Below are positions 6,366-11,213 of a stretch of DNA of 11,213 bases, in pieces. The stretch comes from Lishizhenia sp. (GTDB lineage Bacteria > Bacteroidota > Bacteroidia > Flavobacteriales_D > Crocinitomicaceae), in the NCBI GenBank assembly GCA_007117055.1, contig SKHH01000147.1, positions 1-11,213 on the forward strand, written 5' to 3'. Position 1 is the first letter of the stretch. The number at the start of each line of letters is the position of its first letter. A program made the position numbers and the translations under genes. A model generated the notes under the pieces. It made no database searches, was not told the origin of the DNA, and saw nothing but the letters and a program-made list of their open reading frames with translations.

Positions 6366-7813
6366 TACAACTCTTTTCTTAATCGTGCTACTGGAATATG
6401 GAGCTGTTCTCTGTATTTTGCAATAGTTCTTCGAGCAATATTGTAACCTTTGGATTGGAGTAATTGGGCTAGCTTTTCATCCGTCAACGGTTTGCGTTTA
6501 TTTTCGTTATCGATGGCATCGGACAGAATTTTCTTAACTTCCTTTGTAGAAACCTCTTCCCCTGATTCCGTGGATAATGATTCGGAAAAGAAATATTTCA
6601 AAGAAAACGTGCCATACGGCGTTTGAACATACTTAGAATTTGCCACACGCGAAATGGTAGAAATATCCAAGTTTACTATTTCTGCTATGTCTTTCAAGAT
6701 CATTGGCTTTAATTTTGTTTCGTCTCCTGTTAAAAAATATTCTTTTTGATAGTTCATTATTGCAGTCATGGTGCTAAACAAGGTAATTTGTCGTTGACGA
6801 ATAGCATCAATAAACCACTTAGCAGAGTCTAATTTTTGCTTGACAAATGTCATTGCTTCTTTGTCGGATTTATTCAGCTTCGCCCCCTCAGCATAGGAAC
6901 GTAACATTTTTTCGTATCCTTTGCTCACTTTTAACTCAGGAGCATTTCTTCCGTTAAGAGACAATTCCAAAACACCATCATTTTCAGTGATTTGAAAGTC
7001 GGGAACTATTTGTTGTACCACCTTAGTGCTTTCCTTTAAGGATCCTGCAGGTTTTGGATTTAATCGTATAATTTCAGCAATAGCTTGCTTTAAGTCTTCT
7101 TCTGAAATTTCTAATTTATGCGTAATTTTAGAATAGTGTTTTTTTGTAAATTCCTCAAAATGATTTTCAAGAATTTTAAGAGCTGTGTATTTGGTTATAT
7201 CGCCGTTTTGCTTTTTACGCATTTGAATCATAAGGCATTCGCGTAAATCTCTAGCGCCTACTCCAGGAGGATCTAAATCTTGAACTTGTTTTAAAATTTT
7301 TTCTAAGGAATCTTCAGAGGTTTGAATATTCTGAGAAAAAGCCAAATCATCAACAATTGCTTCAAGACTGCGTTCTAAATATCCAGCGTCATCTAGGTTC
7401 CCAATTAAGAATGTAGCGATATATGCTTCTTGTTCATTCAAATTTCTTAAGCTGAGTTGTTGCGCTAATCGTTCTTGGAAAGTTGTTCCTGAAGAGTAGG
7501 GAATGTCATGATTTTCATCGTCTTTTCCCTTGTTATTAATAGAGGTTTTATATGAAGGTTCATCATCTCCCAAATAATCTTCAATGTCAAATTCGCGTTC
7601 ATCCGAATTCACATCGCTGTCGTCATACTCTTCTTGAGGGTAATCATCTTCAAACTCGTCCTTTCCTTCTTCTAAAGCAGGATTTTCTTCAATCTCTTGC
7701 TTGATGCGCTGATCTAGTTCTATGGTAGGAACTTGTAGCAACTTCATCAGTTGAATCTGTTGCGGTGAAAGCCGCTGATCCAGTTTTTGAGTTAAGGACT
7801 GCTTAAGTGCCAT
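6365..7813 (-). CDS. rpoN: RNA polymerase sigma-54 factor RpoN
   Basis: Alternative sigma factor that directs RNA polymerase to -24/-12 promoters and needs an AAA+ activator to open them. The protein has 482 residues. The N-terminal activator-interacting region I (1-50) has the typical SLTQKLDQRLSPQQIQLMKL pattern and ends in ENPALEE. A strongly acidic region II (about 47-105) follows. The core-binding domain includes DPPGVGARDL (181-190) and LNPKPAG (251-257). A helix-turn-helix region lies at about 372-393. The RpoN box ARRTIAKYRE, which reads the -24 element, is at 460-469, close to the C-terminus. All regions are present, so the protein should be functional. The gene is 78 bases downstream of asnS, and its stop shares one base with the next start (TAATG). 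No activator gene is in the window. No good promoter is visible in the gap, so read-through from asnS is plausible. Confidence 0.98.
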   Translation of the reverse strand: MALKQSLTQKLDQRLSPQQIQLMKLLQVPTIELDQRIKQEIEENPALEEGKDEFEDDYPQEEYDDSDVNSDEREFDIEDYLGDDEPSYKTSINNKGKDDENHDIPYSSGTTFQERLAQQLSLRNLNEQEAYIATFLIGNLDDAGYLERSLEAIVDDLAFSQNIQTSEDSLEKILKQVQDLDPPGVGARDLRECLMIQMRKKQNGDITKYTALKILENHFEEFTKKHYSKITHKLEISEEDLKQAIAEIIRLNPKPAGSLKESTKVVQQIVPDFQITENDGVLELSLNGRNAPELKVSKGYEKMLRSYAEGAKLNKSDKEAMTFVKQKLDSAKWFIDAIRQRQITLFSTMTAIMNYQKEYFLTGDETKLKPMILKDIAEIVNLDISTISRVANSKYVQTPYGTFSLKYFFSESLSTESGEEVSTKEVKKILSDAIDNENKRKPLTDEKLAQLLQSKGYNIARRTIAKYREQLHIPVARLRKEL

Positions 7814-7891
7814 AATTTATCTTTTAATACTTTGCGAAAATTTCAACAATAGTAAAGATGCAATTTTTTTTCGAAAAACGGATGTCTTATC

Positions 7892-9331
7892 TTAAAATTC
7901 TGCATTTTGAGGTGTTCGTGGGAAAGGAATTACGTCACGAATATTAGTCATTCCTGTTGCGAACATAACCATTCGTTCAAATCCAAGCCCAAATCCAGCG
8001 TGAGGAACAGTGCCAAATTTTCGTGTGTCTAGGTACCACCAAATCTCCTCTTCTGGTATATTGAAATCCGCACATTTCTTTTTGAGAACATCTAATCGCT
8101 CTTCTCGTTGTGAACCTCCTACAATCTCACCAATTCCAGGGAATAATACGTCCATGGCAGCTACGGTTTTTCCATCGTCATTTTGACGCATATAGAATGC
8201 TTTAAATGATGCAGGGTAATCAGTAATAATTACTGGCTTTTGGAACTCTTTTTCCACTAAGTAACGTTCGTGTTCTGATTGTAAGTCAGTCCCCCATTCT
8301 ACAGGGTAATTGAATTTTTTCTTTTTATAAGGCTTTGAGTTTTGTAAGATTTTTATCGCTTCGGTATAAGTGATGCGTTGAAAGTCGTTTTGTGCCACAA
8401 ACTCGAGTCGTTCGATAAGCGATAATGGATTTCTGTCTTTTTCTGGTTTACTTTTTTGATCTTGTTGGTCTCTATCATTGAGGAAATTTAGATCCTCTCG
8501 GTAATTTTCTAGAATATATTTACAGATGTATTTTAAAAAATCTTCCGTCAAGTTCATATTGTCTTCTAAATCGTTGAAGGCAACTTCTGGTTCAACCATC
8601 CAGAATTCTGCTAAGTGACGAGATGTGTTCGAGTTTTCAGCTCGAAATGTTGGTCCAAATGTGTATACTTGTCCAAGTGCTAAAGCACCAAGCTCGGCCT
8701 CAAGCTGACCGGAAACGGTAAGATTTACTGGTTTTCCAAAAAAGTCTGAAGCGTAGTCAACGGCTCCATTTTCATCCGTTGGAATATTTGATAAATCAAA
8801 ATTGGTGACATGAAACATTTCTCCTGCACCTTCGGCATCCGAACCTGTAATGATAGGAGTGTGTAAATTATAAAATCCTCGGTCGTTGAAGAATTTATGA
8901 ATAGCAAAAGAAACTCCATGTCGAATTCTAAAAACCGCACCAAAAGTGTTTGTTCTGAATCTCAAGTGGGCTTGTTCGCGTAAAAATTCTAAACTGTGTT
9001 TTTTGGGTTGCATCACGGTGCGCTGAACATCGTCTGGATGAGCATCCCCCAATATAATGAGTTCTTCAACTTGTATTTCAACAGCTTGACCTTTTCCTTG
9101 AGAAGGGATTAACTTTCCTTTTGCATGAATAGCAGACCCCGTGGTTACTCTCTTTAAAAGATTTTCATCGAAATTTTCAAAATCTACAACAGCTTGAATG
9201 GAGGATAGACAAGAACCGTCATTTATTTGAATAAAACGATTACTTCTAAATGCGCGTACCCATCCTTTTACTTCCACTTGATGACCTGTTTGTTCTTCCT
9301 TCAACAGGTCCACTATTTTTGTCCGTGCCAT
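7892..9331 (-). CDS. asnS: Asparagine--tRNA ligase
   Basis: Cytoplasmic class IIb aminoacyl-tRNA synthetase that charges tRNA(Asn) with asparagine. The protein has 479 residues, the usual length. The N-terminal OB-fold anticodon-binding domain (about 18-95) contains VEVKGWVRAFRSNRF and QINDGS. The catalytic domain includes GAGEMF (168-173), then VSGQLEAE (206-213) and the YTFGPTFRAENSNTSRHLAEF motif 2 region (223-243) with the ATP-contacting Arg230. Motif 3 is GFGLGFERMVMF (446-457), and the C-terminus is IPFPRTPQNAEF. The basic/acidic insertion at 280-304 is common in bacterial AsnRS. AsnRS rather than AspRS is favoured by the overall sequence and the FPRTP ending. A TTG / TAnnTTTG promoter lies just upstream, giving a very short leader without a Shine-Dalgarno sequence. 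The gene precedes rpoN. Confidence 0.97.
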   Translation of the reverse strand: MARTKIVDLLKEEQTGHQVEVKGWVRAFRSNRFIQINDGSCLSSIQAVVDFENFDENLLKRVTTGSAIHAKGKLIPSQGKGQAVEIQVEELIILGDAHPDDVQRTVMQPKKHSLEFLREQAHLRFRTNTFGAVFRIRHGVSFAIHKFFNDRGFYNLHTPIITGSDAEGAGEMFHVTNFDLSNIPTDENGAVDYASDFFGKPVNLTVSGQLEAELGALALGQVYTFGPTFRAENSNTSRHLAEFWMVEPEVAFNDLEDNMNLTEDFLKYICKYILENYREDLNFLNDRDQQDQKSKPEKDRNPLSLIERLEFVAQNDFQRITYTEAIKILQNSKPYKKKKFNYPVEWGTDLQSEHERYLVEKEFQKPVIITDYPASFKAFYMRQNDDGKTVAAMDVLFPGIGEIVGGSQREERLDVLKKKCADFNIPEEEIWWYLDTRKFGTVPHAGFGLGFERMVMFATGMTNIRDVIPFPRTPQNAEF

Positions 9332-9349
9332 AATTCAATTTTAGGATGA

Positions 9350-9384
9350 CAAAAGTAGAAAAACAACACCATTTAATTACAAAA
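9350..9384 (-). promoter_or_regulatory. Probable asnS promoter (Bacteroidota type)
   Basis: On the minus strand, TTTTG at 9384-9380 (TTG -33 element) and TACTTTTG at 9357-9350 (-7 element, exact match to TAnnTTTG) are separated by 22 bases counted from the TTG, within the 17-23 base range known for flavobacteria. The predicted start would leave about 12 bases before the asnS ATG at 9331. Confidence 0.65.
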
Positions 9385-9400
9385 TAGTTGCGATTTTAGG

Positions 9401-9462
9401 GGGTGAAATTATTTTGAGTTGTAAATAGGGGTTTCAACCAATGTTTTCGAATAACTTCACCC
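9401..9462 (-). repeat. 13-bp inverted repeat upstream of the asnS promoter
   Basis: GGGTGAAATTATT (9401-9413) and AATAACTTCACCC (9450-9462) are inverted copies with one mismatch. As minus-strand RNA the mismatch becomes a G-U wobble, so all 13 positions can pair, and a TA/TA pair can extend the stem past a two-C bulge. In plus-strand RNA the same position is an A-C mismatch. The loop is 36 bases. No U-tract follows on the minus strand. Confidence 0.6.
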
Positions 9463-9467
9463 TACTA

Positions 9468-9486
9468 TTAGTCCTGTACGGACTAA
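9468..9486. repeat. 7-bp perfect hairpin
   Basis: TTAGTCC (9468-9474) and GGACTAA (9480-9486) pair perfectly around a 5-base loop TGTAC. It lies 5 bases from the larger inverted repeat at 9401-9462, so on the minus strand the two would form consecutive stem-loops. There is no T-run on either side, so an intrinsic terminator role is weak. Confidence 0.5.
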
Positions 9487-9578
9487 ATACAACTTCGATT
9501 CCAAACCTGTAATTAACTCTCGTATATGCCAATGGAACCTACCCATTAAAAAATAGTAGAATCACTTTTTTACATTAT

Positions 9579-9592
9579 GCCCTTTCGAGGGC
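9579..9592. terminator. Short GC-rich tetraloop hairpin after the dehydrogenase gene
   Basis: GCCCT, TTCG loop, AGGGC: a compact 5-bp stem lying 52-65 bases past the dehydrogenase stop. On the plus strand a T-rich stretch (GTTTTTATTT) begins 5 bases later. On the minus strand, where the gene is read, the sequence after it is A-rich (ATAATGTAAAAAAG). It could be a terminator for the minus-strand operon without a proper U-tract, or one acting on antisense transcription. Confidence 0.35.
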
Positions 9593-9643
9593 TGACGTTT
9601 TTATTTGCTAATAATTAGTATTAACCTTACCCACTCAATGTAT

Positions 9644-10564
9644 TTACACATTTTCTACAGATTGGTTTATCTGCATCAATTTGAGAGCAGCTTTTTTTAA
9701 TTGTTCTTTTTCAATTGAATTAATGTCAAGTGTAGAAATTAAGTTAATCGTTTTGTTCTGAAAAATACAAGGAAAACTTAAAAAGCTGTGTTTGTTGATA
9801 TGTAAGGCTGCGGCTAATTTATCATCGATGTGCACAGAAACGGGCAATTGAATGTCCTCTTTGCTTCCCCATGCATCGGCAATCACTATGGCACATTGAG
9901 CAACTCCATACTTTGTGGCTTCTTCTGTTTCTCTGATTTTCGAGGCGCTGGCAACAAGTTCTTTGGTTATTTCTTCTCGCTCTTCTTCTGATAAAAGTGT
10001 TTCAATGGAAACTCCATCAACCTTTCCTTGGCTATAAACGGGAATCATGGCATTTCCATGTTCTCCAATTACAGAAACTTCTATTTTATCCACTGGTACA
10101 CTCAGTTTTTTTGATAAAATATAGTGCAAACGAAATTGATCCAGTGCGGTCCCAGTGCCGATGACATGTACTTGGTGATTATAGTATTCACTGATCCATT
10201 GTGCAATTAATTCAACGGGATTGGTAATGACAATAATTAGAGCGTTTGGAGAAAACGAAAAGTACTCAAAAACAATAGGAATGAGTTTTTTATTTTCTTG
10301 CACTACACTTAAACGATCTCCTCCTTTTTCGTTTCGAATGCCTGCGCAGTAAAAGATGATATCGGATGTGTTAGCTGCTTCGTAATTATTTAATTCAAAT
10401 TCGCAGCAATTCATTACTGCGGCGTGAGCTAAGTCTAAAAACCGACCTTTTATCCAATCACTAGGATCAATAATATCTATTCGACAACCTGGGTGTTTTT
10501 CTATGAGGATAGCTGCAACGCTTGCTCCAGTTTCTCCCAATCCAATGATACAGAAATGGTTCAT
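9644..10564 (-). CDS. Divergent lactate/malate dehydrogenase family protein
   Basis: NAD-dependent 2-hydroxyacid dehydrogenase of the LDH/MDH superfamily. The protein has 306 residues, the usual length. The Rossmann fold has GLGETG (8-13) and Asp33 at the end of the second strand, which favours NAD over NADP. The catalytic set is present: Arg84 in the mobile loop, Asn115 in ITNPVE, Asp142 and Arg145 in LDQFR, and His169 in GEHG. The residue that separates LDH (Gln) from MDH (Arg) in the mobile loop is Asn78 here, in AGIRNEKGGDR, so the substrate cannot be assigned. The glycine-rich loop and several conserved segments are also less standard than in housekeeping MDH, which suggests a paralogue. 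It starts one base after the helicase stop and is probably co-transcribed with it. The fold and catalytic class are confident; lactate or malate specificity is not. Confidence 0.9.
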   Translation of the reverse strand: MNHFCIIGLGETGASVAAILIEKHPGCRIDIIDPSDWIKGRFLDLAHAAVMNCCEFELNNYEAANTSDIIFYCAGIRNEKGGDRLSVVQENKKLIPIVFEYFSFSPNALIIVITNPVELIAQWISEYYNHQVHVIGTGTALDQFRLHYILSKKLSVPVDKIEVSVIGEHGNAMIPVYSQGKVDGVSIETLLSEEEREEITKELVASASKIRETEEATKYGVAQCAIVIADAWGSKEDIQLPVSVHIDDKLAAALHINKHSFLSFPCIFQNKTINLISTLDINSIEKEQLKKAALKLMQINQSVENV

Positions 10565-10565
10565 A

Positions 10566-11213
10566 TTAATCCAATATTTCTAGTTTAGCAAATCGAAGGA
10601 TTAATGTTTTTTGCCCAACCCTTGGAAAAAATACGGTAGCCTTTTGATTCGGAGATTTCCCTTCTAAGCTGGTCACTTTTCCTTTTCCAAAGCGCTCGTG
10701 CTGTACATTGTACCCAACTTTTAAGGATAGTTGTCCTATGTTTTCTTTTCCACTACTTGGAGTGCTATCGGATAATTTTTTTAACCCTGGTCGAGAAGTA
10801 GGCATTTTAAATCCTGTTTCTGCTCGACTCGTTACACGGTCGTAATCAGAAGGACGTTGATAGCTTTTTAACGATTTTCCTGCACCGGATGTTACTCTGT
10901 TTTCATGTTCTACAAAACTTTGATCAATTTCATCTATAAATCGGCTAGGTTCTGCTGTAATCAATTGACCGTAGCGATAACGGCTTGAAACATAAGACAA
11001 GCAACATGATTTTTCTGCTCTGGTTAAAGCAACGTAAAATAATCGTCTTTCTTCTTCCAATTCTGTTCGAGAGGATAATGAAAGCTGTGACGGAAATAAA
11101 TTCTCTTCCAAACCAACGATAAACACATGAGGAAACTCAAGTCCTTTGGAAGCATGTATGGTCATTAATGTTATTTTGTTTTTATCCTCGTCTTTTTCTT
11201 GATCAGCATCTGT
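10566..11213 (-). CDS. UvrD/PcrA-type DNA helicase, C-terminal part (5' end outside window)
   Basis: The visible 215 residues are the C-terminal part of a superfamily 1A 3'-5' DNA helicase used in repair and replication restart. The reading frame runs open to the window edge: the codons between 11166 and 11213 continue it without a stop (ending KITLMTIH), so the Met at 11165 is internal and not a start. Motif V (LMTIHASKGLEF, visible residues 16-27) and motif VI (EERRLFYVALTRAE, 54-67) are intact. A low-complexity linker rich in Ser, Arg and Lys (about 105-160) leads to a C-terminal Tudor-like domain with VGYNVQHERFGKGKV (166-180), as in PcrA/UvrD. The N-terminal Walker A half lies outside, so UvrD, PcrA and Rep-like relatives cannot be fully separated, although the C-terminal domain favours UvrD/PcrA. 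The stop is one base from the dehydrogenase start. Confidence 0.95.
   Translation of the reverse strand, partial: TDADQEKDEDKNKITLMTIHASKGLEFPHVFIVGLEENLFPSQLSLSSRTELEEERRLFYVALTRAEKSCCLSYVSSRYRYGQLITAEPSRFIDEIDQSFVEHENRVTSGAGKSLKSYQRPSDYDRVTSRAETGFKMPTSRPGLKKLSDSTPSSGKENIGQLSLKVGYNVQHERFGKGKVTSLEGKSPNQKATVFFPRVGQKTLILRFAKLEILD

Larger units (their letters stand above)
9332..9643. other. Intergenic region between the dehydrogenase gene and asnS
   Basis: A 312-base gap with no supportable ORF and no tRNA. It holds the asnS promoter (9350-9384), a 13-bp inverted repeat (9401-9462), a 7-bp hairpin (9468-9486) and a short GC-rich tetraloop hairpin (9579-9592). Near 9609-9624 lies AT-rich dyad sequence (TAATA/TATTA). 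The structures sit between the stop of the dehydrogenase gene and the promoter, so they could belong to the 3' end of the helicase-dehydrogenase transcript, to asnS control, or to a small RNA. Confidence 0.7.

Noticed and set aside
7860..7891. TTTTTCGAAAAA dyad between asnS and rpoN as a terminator
   Set aside because: It is made almost only of A and T with a CG centre, so the stem would be unstable, and read-through into rpoN is plausible.
8725..8943. Minus-strand open frame of 72 codons inside asnS in another frame
   Set aside because: It is an alternate-frame shadow of conserved AsnRS catalytic sequence.
9414..9449. GTTGTAAATAGGGGTTTCAAC resembles the start of some Bacteroidota type II CRISPR repeats
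   Set aside because: It occurs only once, no spacer-repeat array or cas gene is present, and the rest of the repeat consensus does not match.
11163..11165. ATG at the start of motif V as the start of a short helicase-like gene
   Set aside because: The frame stays open to the window edge with typical helicase sequence upstream, so this Met is internal to a gene cut by the window boundary.

Overview
The window reads as ordinary chromosome from a low-GC member of the Bacteroidota, most likely a marine or freshwater flavobacterium-like organism (order Flavobacteriales). The evidence is threefold. Two intergenic sites match the Bacteroidota promoter -7 element TAnnTTTG. Shine-Dalgarno sequences are nearly absent. 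The DnaG, sigma-54 and PAP2-like proteins are all of the type found in that phylum. Species cannot be named from this sequence alone.

All ten genes lie on the minus strand, so transcription runs from high to low coordinates. At the right edge is the 3' part of a UvrD/PcrA-type DNA helicase gene (10566-11213, open at the edge). One base after its stop begins a divergent lactate/malate dehydrogenase family gene (9644-10564). A 312-base gap (9332-9643) follows, with three inverted repeats and a good promoter for asnS (asparaginyl-tRNA synthetase, 7892-9331).

After 78 bases comes rpoN (sigma-54, 6365-7813). It heads a tightly packed block: rpoN, a divergent PAP2-like membrane protein (5718-6365), an M48 metalloprotease lipoprotein (4912-5718) and a cyclase/kynurenine-formamidase-family hydrolase (4157-4915). 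The three junctions in this block overlap by 1, 1 and 4 bases, which suggests translational coupling.

A second unit starts from a TAnnTTTG site at 4086-4093. It contains a small MORN-repeat lipoprotein (3650-4063), dnaG primase (1664-3646) and an MscS-type mechanosensitive channel (515-1660), with 3-base gaps between genes. The left 514 bases hold no gene that can be supported, but they carry degenerate direct and inverted repeats.

The content is housekeeping (replication, repair, translation, transcription) mixed with envelope proteins. I see no CRISPR array, transposase, phage gene or defence system. The points most worth checking are a DnaG with three of its four zinc ligands replaced, a dehydrogenase with Asn at the Q/R substrate-specificity position, a PAP2-like protein with altered signature motifs inside a sigma-54 operon, and the unexplained structured intergenic regions.
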